Source: Ipomoea triloba (Eukaryota; Streptophyta; Magnoliopsida; Solanales; Convolvulaceae). From it: DNA of 64,000 nt. The stretch spans positions 17,666,091-17,730,090 of the forward strand of contig NC_044919.1 of the NCBI RefSeq assembly GCF_003576645.1. The letters are read 5' to 3'. The notes beneath the pieces are model-generated. The model ran no database searches, had not been told where the DNA came from, and saw nothing but the letters and a program-made list of their open reading frames with translations. Positions 25,816 through 36,921 of this stretch are shown here, in pieces (the first letter of the stretch is position 1; each line of letters opens with the position of its first letter). Made by a program: the position numbers and the translations under genes.

Positions 25816-25965
25816 AGGCCTTGTTTGGTAAAGAGCGGTTAGCGGTTAGCATTAGCAGATTGTGTTAGCGATTAGAAAATAACGGATTGTGTTAGCAGGT
25901 TCGACTAGTGGATTATATTAGTGGATTGTAAAAAAATATTTGGTAAAATTAACTGTTTATATTCA
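25816..25965. mobile_element. Truncated hAT-like MITE
   Basis: The end AAGGCCTTGTTTGGTAAAGA followed by repeated GCGGTTAGC/TTAGCGATTAG motifs matches the left end of the element at 20472-20787. The opposite end is not found. The element is interrupted at 25974 by the hAT element that carries the assembly gap. Confidence 0.5.
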
Positions 25966-25973
25966 GGACCGTT

Positions 25974-26017
25974 CCAATCAAAATAGGGGTCCTGTGCAAT
26001 TTTGTAATTTGGCTCCT

Positions 26018-26111
<94 letters not shown>

Positions 26112-26906
26112 NNNNNNNNNNNNNNNNNNNNNNNNNNNNNNNNNNNNNNNNNNNNNNNNNNNNNNNNNNNNNNNNNNNNNNNNNNNNNNNNNNNNNNNNN
26201 NNNNNNNNNNNNNNNNNNNNNNNNNNNNNNNNNNNNNNNNNNNNNNNNNNNNNNNNNNNNNNNNNNNNNNNNNNNNNNNNNNNNNNNNNNNNNNNNNNNN
26301 NNNNNNNNNNNNNNNNNNNNNNNNNNNNNNNNNNNNNNNNNNNNNNNNNNNNNNNNNNNNNNNNNNNNNNNNNNNNNNNNNNNNNNNNNNNNNNNNNNNN
26401 NNNNNNNNNNNNNNNNNNNNNNNNNNNNNNNNNNNNNNNNNNNNNNNNNNNNNNNNNNNNNNNNNNNNNNNNNNNNNNNNNNNNNNNNNNNNNNNNNNNN
26501 NNNNNNNNNNNNNNNNNNNNNNNNNNNNNNNNNNNNNNNNNNNNNNNNNNNNNNNNNNNNNNNNNNNNNNNNNNNNNNNNNNNNNNNNNNNNNNNNNNNN
26601 NNNNNNNNNNNNNNNNNNNNNNNNNNNNNNNNNNNNNNNNNNNNNNNNNNNNNNNNNNNNNNNNNNNNNNNNNNNNNNNNNNNNNNNNNNNNNNNNNNNN
26701 NNNNNNNNNNNNNNNNNNNNNNNNNNNNNNNNNNNNNNNNNNNNNNNNNNNNNNNNNNNNNNNNNNNNNNNNNNNNNNNNNNNNNNNNNNNNNNNNNNNN
26801 NNNNNNNNNNNNNNNNNNNNNNNNNNNNNNNNNNNNNNNNNNNNNNNNNNNNNNNNNNNNNNNNNNNNNNNNNNNNNNNNNNNNNNNNNNNNNNNNNNNN
26901 NNNNNN

Positions 26907-27005
<99 letters not shown>

Positions 27006-27797
27006 AAAACATAAAATATTCAAAAATAATATATCTAATATTTCATTTAAAAAGTATCAACCTTTTCCAAAATCTCATTTTCAATTGCAATTAAAGCTAA
27101 TCCATTGACTCTCTCTTACAATGTAAGATACTTGATCGCGCAGGTAAAAATGTAAAATTTCAACAATTTCAACACTGAATATCTTTTTTTTTTTCTTTTT
27201 GTAAAGACGATAGTAATTGAAATAGTCGATTATTCTTTTCTTTTTACACTTCTCTAACCCAACCCAGATACATAATTTCTAGAAAATATAATTATAAAAT
27301 CCTATTGATACAAAAAAAAAAGTTATATAAAATTATAGATATATGAAAATCTTGTTGATGTTGTTCAATAAATATATAGTTAAAAATAAATAAAACTTAT
27401 CAAATTATGTATTACCGTAATTAATTGATGTTTTGCAATTTCATTCTTTGAGATTTAAAGAGTTGAAGAGATAGCCAAAATTAAAATTGCGAACTTGTTT
27501 GAAAACCAAAATTATCGAAAAATTGTTGACTGACTTCCGATCTTCAAAGAAATTGCCAAATAATTTTCCCTTACATATGCTAAAGTTATGAATTTATTCC
27601 AATTTATCTCTATGCCACCCTTCCATAATCATACCAAATTGCCTTGCCTAATTCTAGTCACATTCAAATTGATCTGCATATTTTTAATCATACTCAAATT
27701 AATAACTTCCATTCTTCTTTTCAAAAAATAACTCCCATTTTTATTTACATTTGATACTTTCAAGTGATTGGACCATGTAAAATTTTTACATAAAAAA

Positions 27798-27854
<57 letters not shown>

Positions 27855-27934
27855 TTTTTTTTTACAGTTGGGCCCCCCAAATTTTGGGGGCCCTGTGCAG
27901 TGGCACTGGGAAGACATGCCCAGGGCCGACCCTG
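25974..27934. mobile_element. hAT-type element containing an assembly gap
   Basis: The left end CAGGACCGTTCC and the right end, reverse complemented CAGGGTCGGCCCTGGGC, are flanked by TTTATATT (25966-25973) and TTTAGATT (27935-27942), an 8-bp duplication with one mismatch. The subterminal GGGGGCCCTGTGCAGTG block is shared with the element at 6475-7059. TA microsatellites (26024-26111 and 26907-27002) border the gap, so any coding capacity in the missing part cannot be assessed. Another TA run lies at about 27800-27850. Confidence 0.7.
26112..26906. other. Assembly gap (795 N)
   Basis: A run of N between two (TA)n tracts. The open frames spanning it are artefacts of translating TA repeats and N. 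Confidence 1.
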
Positions 27935-28774
27935 TTTAGATTAACAGTTAACATGTAAAATGACCAAAAAAGTATACATATATTTAATAATAATAATAAT
28001 AATATAAAAAAAATTAAAAAATAAAAGTAAAGGGGTTTGTTTCCCCTCTTCTCCCACATCGGTGGGAGAAGAGATGAATGGAGCCTTGACGATCCTATAA
28101 AAGGAGCCTCAAGGCTCATTGTTTATTGATTACTTTGCCCACCCGCTGGGCAAGCAATAGTTATATTGTGGACCACGGTGCACATAGCAATGTGCACCCT
28201 GGTGATACACTCTCATTTGTACCTATTTTACTTGTGTTTTTATGTAGGTTTTATAGTTAATTGTGTGATAAAATGTTGTGTCCAATGATTATTTCCTTGT
28301 TTTCATATTTTAAATGGTATAATGCTTGGTTTAGATGTTTTTGATGTGTTTAGAAGTGCATTAGAACTATTTGGGAGCAAAAGCCAATTCAAAGGAGCCA
28401 AAGAGTTGTAATTCCCGCTACCATGGCGACATCTTGGTAATCGGACCATATCTCTTCCTATGAATATCCAAATGAGATGATTCTTGAGCCATTGGAAAGA
28501 AGACTTCAAGGGCTACAACTCTTATGAAGACATCAAAGTGTAGATCAAAAGGAAAACTGGTCAAAAGATCAAAGAGTTGTAATTCCTGCTAAATATGGCG
28601 ACACCTCAGTAATTGAACCATATCTCAGTCTAGGAGTATCCAAATGAGGTGATTCTTGAACCATTGGAAAGAAGACTTCAAGGGCTACAATTCTTATGAA
28701 TACATTAAAGTGTGATTCAAAAGGGAAAAGGGTCAAAATCAGGCTGCAAGTTAGAGCTTCGTCACAGGCGGATT

Positions 28775-28870
28775 CTCGCCGCGGCGAGCTTCATTCTCGC
28801 CGTGGCGAGAATCCCAAATTTTGGGCAGTGACGCTCTCGCCGCGGCGAGAATTAGGCTCGCCGCGGCGAG
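28775..28870. repeat. Four copies of the palindrome CTCGCCGCGGCGAG
   Basis: Copies at 28775-28788, 28796-28809 (one mismatch), 28836-28849 and 28857-28870. Each is a self-complementary 14-mer. The cluster is a sharp GC-rich island in the middle of an AT-rich LTR. Confidence 0.9.
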
Positions 28871-29103
28871 AGTTGCAGATCTGCGATTTTGCAGTTCTTT
28901 GAATTGCCATTTTTGCCCCCCATTCTCCACCCACTATAAAAGCATCACTTCCTATCAACCCTAACAAGCTTGGCTGCGGATTTGGACCAAAAATGAGAGC
29001 AAGGAAGAAGATTTGAAGCAACAACAAGAGAAGAGAAGAGCTTGGAGGCATCATTCGGGAGAATTTCTTCCTCTCTTTTCTATTTTAAAGCTTTATTGTA
29101 TAT

Positions 29104-30679
29104 TTGTTGAATTTATTTTAGCCATGATAGGCTAAGCTTTCCTTTGGGATTTTTGGATTGATAAGTGTTTATGAACCTATGTGCCTAGTTCTTGAATTGC
29201 TTGAATGAAATATCTATTTGGGTTTATTACTTGTGTTGTAATTGTGGCTTAATTTCTTGATGTTTGTAGTTAAGGATCCTAATTACTTGTTTCATTGCTA
29301 AATTTGTCTATGACTTAGAGCACCCACAATTGCACTTGATTCTTGTACCTCGAGAGAGGACATGTTGATTAAGGGATTTAATGTGAATAGCTCACGAGAG
29401 TGAGTATTCCAATTGTGAATAGCCCACGAGAGTGGGTATTCCATTTATTGCTTGTTCTTGATTATATGTTGTGAATAGCTCACGAGAGTGAGTATTCCAA
29501 TTACCTTATTTCGGGATTGAATTACGAGAGTAATATTTCCCTTTTAGATTGCAATCATCCACACTTGTTTAACCCGAATGATTATTTCACTTTAGATTGG
29601 CACTAGGTGATTAAACACTTTGACCTCCAAAAATCCCGCTCTTAATCTCTTGTATATAAAAATCCGTTTGCCTTGCTTCATTTATTTTGTTTTCATAATT
29701 ATAGATAAATACACATTGTTAACGTAGGAATAGCTTCTCGTGAATTAATTAGTAACTAGTGCTTAATACCCCGCTTCCCTGTGGATCGATAACCCCGGAA
29801 TACTCCGGGTATTTGTTTGTACATAAAAAGTCTACGACCACCTGGTCCAAAACGACGTCGTTTCGATGTTAGTGGGCGCGGACGTGAATGACTTCAGGGA
29901 ATTCATTTATCTATAATACATATAATCATTATCTAGAATACACAGAACGGAACTCATCCTCCTAACATTCGAATGCACAAACACATCACTACCTGTGTTA
30001 ATAACATGAATACACAGAATATTGACACAAAATACACAGAACTCATCCTCCTAAGCATTCGAATGCACAAACACATCACAACATGTGTTACTAACATGAA
30101 TACACAGAATGGTTGCGTGGAATACACAAAACGATTGCGTGGAATACACAGAACGATTACCTAGAATACACAGAATATTAACATAAATACACATACCGGC
30201 CGAAACGAGAAACGTGATTTCCAAAAAAATGGCCGGTTAGTTTACAATGCTCAAAACGACGTCGTTTACGTACGTGGTGCACGGTATAATTTGCCATGGG
30301 CAAGCGGATGGGCAAGGTTTTGAGCCTTGTTGGGTTCCTTAATTAAGGAGCCTTCAAAGGCTACTCTGGCTACAATTTTTTTTTTATATTAATGAGGGTG
30401 TTTTGGGGAAAGACCCCAAAACGCCAATTGCAAATGTTGCATTTTGCAGCGTTTGTAATAGTGGTTGCTGCTCCAAACTGTCATTTTATCAAACAATAAT
30501 TTCGATGTTTTGATTGAAGTTAGAATGTTAAAATGGTGGATTTGTCAAAATTTTGGTGGATCTGTCATTTACTAAATATCTTCGAAGTCTAACAATGATT
30601 TTAAATATTAACCATTTTGCATGTTGTCGAGACATCAAGATATTTGGTCATAACAATAGTGAAGTTTGTGATTTTTTCC
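29104..30679. repeat. First copy of a 1.58-kb near-identical direct duplication
   Basis: Positions 29104-30679 reappear at 30681-32256 with an offset of exactly 1,577; I noticed only one base difference, near 29113. The copy starts inside the solo LTR, includes the right half of element E, and runs into flanking unique DNA. The copies meet at a single N (30680). Confidence 0.95.
29348..29538 (+). repeat. Array of five hairpins with invariant GAGA loop
   Basis: Stem-loops at 29348-29359 (CCTC-GAGA-GAGG), 29385-29409 (GAATA and CTCAC, GAGA, GTGAG and TATTC), 29417-29441 (CCCAC-GAGA-GTGGG), 29473-29497 (CTCAC-GAGA-GTGAG) and 29519-29538 (TTAC-GAGA-GTAA). The loop never changes, while the stems differ in ways that keep the pairing. 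If transcribed, GAGA is a GNRA-type tetraloop. The array repeats 1,577 bases downstream in the duplicated copy. Confidence 0.7.
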
Positions 30680-30680
30680 N

Positions 30681-32256
30681 TTGTTGAATCTATTTTAGCC
30701 ATGATAGGCTAAGCTTTCCTTTGGGATTTTTGGATTGATAAGTGTTTATGAACCTATGTGCCTAGTTCTTGAATTGCTTGAATGAAATATCTATTTGGGT
30801 TTATTACTTGTGTTGTAATTGTGGCTTAATTTCTTGATGTTTGTAGTTAAGGATCCTAATTACTTGTTTCATTGCTAAATTTGTCTATGACTTAGAGCAC
30901 CCACAATTGCACTTGATTCTTGTACCTCGAGAGAGGACATGTTGATTAAGGGATTTAATGTGAATAGCTCACGAGAGTGAGTATTCCAATTGTGAATAGC
31001 CCACGAGAGTGGGTATTCCATTTATTGCTTGTTCTTGATTATATGTTGTGAATAGCTCACGAGAGTGAGTATTCCAATTACCTTATTTCGGGATTGAATT
31101 ACGAGAGTAATATTTCCCTTTTAGATTGCAATCATCCACACTTGTTTAACCCGAATGATTATTTCACTTTAGATTGGCACTAGGTGATTAAACACTTTGA
31201 CCTCCAAAAATCCCGCTCTTAATCTCTTGTATATAAAAATCCGTTTGCCTTGCTTCATTTATTTTGTTTTCATAATTATAGATAAATACACATTGTTAAC
31301 GTAGGAATAGCTTCTCGTGAATTAATTAGTAACTAGTGCTTAATACCCCGCTTCCCTGTGGATCGATAACCCCGGAATACTCCGGGTATTTGTTTGTACA
31401 TAAAAAGTCTACGACCACCTGGTCCAAAACGACGTCGTTTCGATGTTAGTGGGCGCGGACGTGAATGACTTCAGGGAATTCATTTATCTATAATACATAT
31501 AATCATTATCTAGAATACACAGAACGGAACTCATCCTCCTAACATTCGAATGCACAAACACATCACTACCTGTGTTAATAACATGAATACACAGAATATT
31601 GACACAAAATACACAGAACTCATCCTCCTAAGCATTCGAATGCACAAACACATCACAACATGTGTTACTAACATGAATACACAGAATGGTTGCGTGGAAT
31701 ACACAAAACGATTGCGTGGAATACACAGAACGATTACCTAGAATACACAGAATATTAACATAAATACACATACCGGCCGAAACGAGAAACGTGATTTCCA
31801 AAAAAATGGCCGGTTAGTTTACAATGCTCAAAACGACGTCGTTTACGTACGTGGTGCACGGTATAATTTGCCATGGGCAAGCGGATGGGCAAGGTTTTGA
31901 GCCTTGTTGGGTTCCTTAATTAAGGAGCCTTCAAAGGCTACTCTGGCTACAATTTTTTTTTTATATTAATGAGGGTGTTTTGGGGAAAGACCCCAAAACG
32001 CCAATTGCAAATGTTGCATTTTGCAGCGTTTGTAATAGTGGTTGCTGCTCCAAACTGTCATTTTATCAAACAATAATTTCGATGTTTTGATTGAAGTTAG
32101 AATGTTAAAATGGTGGATTTGTCAAAATTTTGGTGGATCTGTCATTTACTAAATATCTTCGAAGTCTAACAATGATTTTAAATATTAACCATTTTGCATG
32201 TTGTCGAGACATCAAGATATTTGGTCATAACAATAGTGAAGTTTGTGATTTTTTCC
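30681..32256. repeat. Second copy of the 1.58-kb duplication (probable assembly artefact)
   Basis: Nearly identical to 29104-30679. The boundaries do not coincide with the ends of any transposon. The first copy is cut off at ...GATTTTTTCC and the second continues through the same bases into new sequence. With a lone N at the joint, this fits two overlapping contig ends placed side by side without being merged. Confidence 0.8.
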
Positions 32257-32335
32257 CACTTATCAAACCACTCCCTTCCATATGGGAGTGTAAATCGGGT
32301 GTCACTAGACTACAAAGTCTTTGGCATATATCTAT
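32255..32335 (-). mobile_element. SINE-like sequence, third copy (partial)
   Basis: The minus strand reads GCCAAAGACTTTGTAGTCTA followed by GTGACACCCGATTTACACTC and CCATATGG, matching the A-box half of the copy at 11600-11737. Confidence 0.4.
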
Positions 32336-32638
32336 ATACTTAGAAAGAGCGATACAAAAATATGTTACAATTCAAAGCTAGAAATTAAATACGATGCTAT
32401 TTATAGGTGTAAAAAAAAAAAAAAAAAAACACTAACCATTAACTTTATTTAACAACCAATAAACCCACTAACTTTATATTTTGAGTTGGTTTAATATTAT
32501 AACATCCTATCTATAATAAAGCAAAATCCTTTGGTGAAATTTTCCCGCCCAAGATATGGCCAAAAACGCTGTCGTGTAGAATAGATAATCAAAAGTTGTT
32601 TCCAGCAGAAAAGAAAAAATAGTTATTAAATTCATATT

Positions 32639-32956
32639 AAATGCTGTTTACATTAAGCTGCGGATTCTAAGGAGGCTTAGTTTTCATAATAAATGCTGTT
32701 TACATTAAGTTACAGATTTTGAGGAGGCTTAGCCGAAATAATTCACGGCTAACTAAATACCTGAGGAGGCTTAGCCGAAATAATTCACGGCTAACTAAAT
32801 ACCATATTCATTTCCCAAACAAAAAATCCATGGATAATCCATACCATATTCATTTCCCAAACAAAAAATCCATGGATAATCCAACCTGCAATAATAATAG
32901 TACAACCTTATATCTGGATAATCCAACCTGCAATAATAATAGTACAACCTTATATC
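32639..32956. repeat. Chain of adjacent short tandem duplications
   Basis: AATGCTGTTTACATTAAG occurs twice with a 53-bp period. Three different neighbouring units then each occur exactly twice with a 42-bp period: GAGGAGGCTTAGCCGAAATA at 32721 and 32763, CCATATTCATTTCCCAAAC at 32802 and 32844, and GGATAATCCAACCTGCAATA at 32874 and 32916. The resulting 100-codon frame is not a gene. Confidence 0.9.
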
Positions 32957-34880
32957 ATAACCGTTGCAACCTTCCATTACAAATTAGATTTAATTTGAAT
33001 CTAATTGAACAACATTTATGAAACATTATGATGGTTTTCATACTTCCAAGACATATGCTAATCTTTTCGTTATTCAATAACAGACTTTAATAACTTCAAA
33101 ATCTATATAAACATTCCTTGCCAGATTACATAATCCATTCTGCATCACCCGTGAATCACCTTTGTATAGAAGAAATTAGTTCTCTACACTAAGAGCAGGC
33201 AAGATTTTGTTTTATAATGCCTGATCCATGATGATGAGGTAAATTTGTCATTTTTTTAATCTTTAATTTTAGCTGTTTGAAGTTATATGTATTTTTATTT
33301 ATCTAGAAGAAATAAATTCTGTTTCAAACATGATATATGAGACCCGCAACTAATTCTTATGTAAAATGCTGTTTTGCCAACTACAGAACCGCCAGCTATT
33401 ATAAAATGTATATGTGATGTTTTGCAATTACAGGACAGTTGAATGAAAATGTACGTGAGTTTGAAATAAAAAATCATTTCGGAATATAATAGCAGGTAAG
33501 CCTTCCAACAGAATTGCTATACAGCCTATACTCACAAGCCAAATTCAATTTTAAGCTTTTTTAACTGAATCTGTTTATGATGTCAAATTGATTATTAAAA
33601 AAAAAGCAATATACAATGGACAAAATTGCTGAAAATTTTGATTATAAAAAGCAAAATTATACAGTAGGGTTTAGGATAAAATCCCTATGCAGGATTAAAT
33701 CTTCATTTTCTCTTTTTTATGCAGTTTAAATTGCTGAAAATTTTGAATGGAGTATTACAATCAAAATACCTTACATTTGGACTATAAAAATTTGACAGAA
33801 AGTGTAATCTTAATAGTAGAAGTATTTAAATATTTTCTGAACAGACTTTTTTTCCAGTATGAATGGAGTATTTCTAGCAAAATATCATAAAAACTCAATA
33901 GGGAAAATCAATGGATGACTCATGAATGTTACAATTTTTTAATGCATCTGGGTTTTACATATATTTTAGTTTACGAGAAGATGGAGCGCATTCGGTCTGA
34001 GTGGTGACCGAATGGATTAGAGTTTGTTTTGGGGCTGTGGTTTTTTTGTGGTGTTTGGATTAAACAAAATTAATATTTTTTTAGGTCCAAATAATCAGAA
34101 TGCTTATTTGAAATATAAAATTGTGGTTGGGCTTCAATGAATGCTGTAAACGGCCCTATTTGTTATGGGTCAATCAATTTGTATTTTTTAATTTAAAATT
34201 TATTTATGTATACTATTATTGTGGCGTTTTAAAAAAAATCATTTTATTAATGGTGATGGTGATTAAAAGTAATCAATATTTAAATTTGAATCTATTTAAA
34301 TTTATAAATTAACTTATCAATGCATTTTTGAGTTTTTTTTTTCAATTTAATTCGTTATAAAAAAAATTACATAATAAATATACCAATTTATAAATTTATT
34401 ATATACAAAAATTGTATTAAACTTTAAATGTTATTATTGTATAAATAATTAATAATTAATTTTAATCCAATATAAAAGGTTTAACAAAAAAATTTAAGTA
34501 TAAAGGTAAGTAGGAATTACAATACCATAATTAAAATTTGTGCTATATATGATTTCTAATTATTGTTATTGTTATGATATATTGTTTTCTTAAATTATTA
34601 TAGGGCAAATAATTAAAGGGAAAATGGTAAACATATAATAGTAATAATAATAATAATTTTATTTTACAAATTTAATTTTTTTAAAAAAAAGAAAAAAAAA
34701 TGAAAATCAATACACTACCAAAGGTAACAAAAGTTGATAAAAACGTATTAGTAAATAAGTTACAACTATTTCAATCATTTTAGTACATAGTTTGAATACA
34801 TAATGAGGTCAATAATTAATAATAATAATACTTCAAAAACAAAAAGTAATAATAGTAATTAAAGGGAAAAAACTCTAAAC

Positions 34881-34921
<41 letters not shown>

Positions 34922-35079
34922 GTAATAATAGTAATAAGTCATAATATATTACAATGTGGGGATGATTCGATTGCTACAATAGTCAGGTATTCCAAACCAT
35001 TCACTGACGCTAAAAGTACACTCTCCGGTGATGTTGTTAAGAAACTTGATCATTCGTTAGGACTGCTATTAAAAAAAAT

Positions 35080-35224
35080 CAGTGTTTGTACACGGACAGT
35101 TATACGTAGCAGCATATAGAGTCAATAATTCTAAGGGACTCAAGTTTATGATTTGTAATGAGAGATAGTACTGCAAAGATGACTTGTGCGATGTAGTTTA
35201 TAAAGAAGTATTCAATAAGTTGTA
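35080..35224 (+). pseudogene. Helitron helicase C-terminal fragment
   Basis: The translation contains HGQLYVAAYRVNNSKGLKFM, the counterpart of the Pif1-like motif QLYVALSRV, and a diverged tail around VYKEVFNKL. It sits about 150 bp before the Helitron 3' end, where the helicase gene ends in autonomous elements. Internal stops make it non-functional. Confidence 0.7.
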
Positions 35225-35370
35225 AATAAAATATTTTACTCATTTTATTTTAATGTTGTACTAACATTACTTATCAACAAATACAAATACATTCATATAA
35301 TACAATTGATAACTATTCATAACAAAAATATAAAATTTAAGTCCGTGCATCGCACGGGGAAATTGCTAGT

Positions 35371-35982
35371 TGCATATTTAATCCTAAGTCAAAAATGTTA
35401 ACTATTCTAATCATTTTCAGGATTTACAAAAATATCTGTAACTTGATACTCACCAACTTTCTGATTTTGTTATAATATATCAATATTGTGTTTATTGAAG
35501 TCATGATGAAAGACATGATTCTTGAATAACAAATTTACAGTCTGCTTGAGTTGTAAAAACTTTAAAATTTTTCTTAGCCAAATTGCTTGAGTAACACAAT
35601 TTATTGTTGCTATGTATTCTGCTTTTGCAGTTGAAAGTGCTTGTTTGAAGAATAAGAAAATATAACAGAACCAATTTTTTTAGTCTCCACATCATCAGCA
35701 CAATTAGTCTCAACATCACCAGCACAATCAGTCTCGATATCCAACAAGTTTCACAGCAAATAATGGAAGCAGGCTTTTGAAGAAAATACAAAAGAATATC
35801 ATCATTCAAAGCTTATAATTACATAAACATAAATATAAGAAAACATTTTTTTCTGATTCTTTTGTATTGCTTGAGCACTTAATAACAATCTTAAACAGGG
35901 TACCAGTCATTCGACACAATCAAACACCAAATTTATTTGGATAAAGTCTGAACATGACATTAAAACATCTGCAGAGGTAAAA
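35371..35982. other. Intergenic DNA and 3' flank of CXE
   Basis: No gene is recognised. The last 100-150 bases before 35983 probably include the 3' UTR of the carboxylesterase gene, which reads leftwards. Confidence 0.5.
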
Positions 35983-36921
35983 TCAATGCTGGATGAAAGA
36001 AGCAATGCGGCTAATGAGATGTTTGGCTTTCTCTGAATAAGGATCGAAGATGTCAAACACATGATCCTCTCCTTCAACATTAATCAGCTCAATATCTCCT
36101 TCCCACCCACTTTTCTTCACTTCCTCAACATATCGAATTCCCACACCTTTCAGCACATCTTTCTCTCCCACACAGACAAACATCCTGGAACAACCCAACC
36201 CAGACAGCTTCGGAGCATTTTCCACAAACGGATTAATCAGGGGATTGTCGATTCCATCAGGAGCGGTCGGGTAAACGAAACCCCAGAGCCTTCCGGCTAA
36301 AGATTCAGTGTCGGCTTCGAATGAGCCCCAGAAGTATGGGTAAGATAGAATCGCACCTGTGATCTTCACTTCCCCGATTTTTCCAGCTCTAATCAGGGTG
36401 TTGTGGACTATATTACCCCCGGCGCTATCGCCGCCGATGAGAATCTTATCGAAGTTACCATGGTTAACTAACCATGGTTCTTTTACGCCGATTTTCTCCG
36501 GGTGCGCGTGAGAAGCGACCCACTGTAGAGCCTCCCAACAATCCTCATACGCGGCCGGCAAGGGGCTCTCCGGCGCGAGCCGGTACTCGACGGAGACGGC
36601 GACGGCTTGGGCCTCCGAGGCTAGAATGTTGAGGTAGCGGTGGTAGAGGGAGGAGAAGGCGGATTCGATGCAAAAGCCACCGCCGTGGAACCAGACTAAG
36701 ATGGGGAGTTTTTGGTCAGCGGCGGCGAGCTTTGGGAGGTAGATTCTGGCGGAGATATGAGGTGAGATGGTGACGTCTTTGGAGGAGACGGCGGCGGATG
36801 GGTCTTCCGGCGACGGAGGAACAAACGGAAAGTCAGCGATCCGGTGGACGCGGCCGTCTGTGTAGACTATAAGCATTGGAGAGAAATCAAATAGCACGGC
36901 ATCCTTGTTCAGAGCCGCCAT
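35983..36921 (-). CDS. CXE: Class-I carboxylesterase (CXE, alpha/beta hydrolase)
   Basis: An intact, intronless frame of 312 residues from ATG at 36921 to TGA. It belongs to the plant CXE family (hormone-sensitive-lipase-like alpha/beta hydrolases, including hydroxyisoflavanone dehydratase-like proteins), which hydrolyse small esters. The oxyanion-hole motif HGGG is at residues 79-82. The nucleophile motif GDSAG is at 164-168 with Ser166; Asp255 (in GEKDVL) and His287 (in GEDHVF) complete the triad. The N-terminal block (residues 11-28, with FDFSPMLIVY and DGRVHRI) is the usual CXE start. There is no signal peptide, so it is likely cytosolic. Length fits the family (about 310-330). The substrate cannot be deduced. 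Its GC content is far above that of the surroundings, as expected of a conserved coding gene. Confidence 0.95.
   Translation of the reverse strand: MAALNKDAVLFDFSPMLIVYTDGRVHRIADFPFVPPSPEDPSAAVSSKDVTISPHISARIYLPKLAAADQKLPILVWFHGGGFCIESAFSSLYHRYLNILASEAQAVAVSVEYRLAPESPLPAAYEDCWEALQWVASHAHPEKIGVKEPWLVNHGNFDKILIGGDSAGGNIVHNTLIRAGKIGEVKITGAILSYPYFWGSFEADTESLAGRLWGFVYPTAPDGIDNPLINPFVENAPKLSGLGCSRMFVCVGEKDVLKGVGIRYVEEVKKSGWEGDIELINVEGEDHVFDIFDPYSEKAKHLISRIASFIQH

Larger units (their letters stand above)
28203..29840. mobile_element. Solo LTR
   Basis: It begins TGATACACTC and ends CTACGACCA, the TG...CA signature of an LTR, and is flanked by a perfect 5-bp duplication CCTGG (28198-28202 and 29841-29845). 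No internal retroelement domain and no second LTR lie at this site, so it is a solo LTR left by recombination. Inside are two direct copies of a block of about 180 bp (from about 28386 and 28566, sharing AGAAGACTTCAAGGGCTACA), a GC-rich palindrome cluster (28775-28870) and a hairpin array (29348-29538). The sequence CTTCCCTGTGGATCGATAAC near the 3' end resembles sequences common near the ends of plant LTRs. The lineage is undetermined. Confidence 0.8.
28156..30296. mobile_element. MULE-like element E (copy interrupted by a solo LTR)
   Basis: It is flanked by a perfect 9-bp duplication TGGGCAAGC (28147-28155 and 30297-30305). The outer left end (28156-28197, with GGTGCACATAGCAATGTGCA) and the right end (AACGACGTCGTTTACGTACG, then GTGGTGCACGGTATAATTTG) match the two ends of the complete copy at 37794-38540. 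A 1,638-bp solo LTR was inserted 42 bp inside the left end. Apart from it, the interior (29846-30230) is made of imperfect repeats of AATACACAGAA-type units; the 63-residue open frame there is a repeat artefact. No transposase. Confidence 0.8.
32505..35370 (+). mobile_element. Helitron with a helicase remnant
   Basis: The 5' end is TCCTATCTATAATAAAGC preceded by A (32504). The 3' end is the hairpin CCGTGCATCGCACGG followed by GGAAATTGCTAGT and then T (35371). This TC...CTAGT structure, inserted between A and T without target duplication, is diagnostic of plant Helitrons. A remnant of the helicase C-terminus lies at 35080-35224 on the plus strand (VHGQLYVAAYRV, SKGLKFMICNE). The rest of the 2.87 kb is AT-rich filler with (AAT)n at about 34887-34921 and the tandem duplications at 32639-32956. 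It cannot move by itself. Confidence 0.8.

Noticed and set aside
25940..27094. Long open frames of 384 and 331 codons
   Set aside because: They consist of TA repeat plus N-gap and contain no real coding sequence.
29973..30164. Identical 63-residue open frames here and at 31550-31741, as possible duplicated genes
   Set aside because: They are translations of the AATACACAGAA-type repeats of element E, and the second copy is probably an assembly duplicate.
32639..32956. CRISPR-like array of short repeats
   Set aside because: Each unit occurs only twice, there are no spacers, and the context is a plant Helitron.
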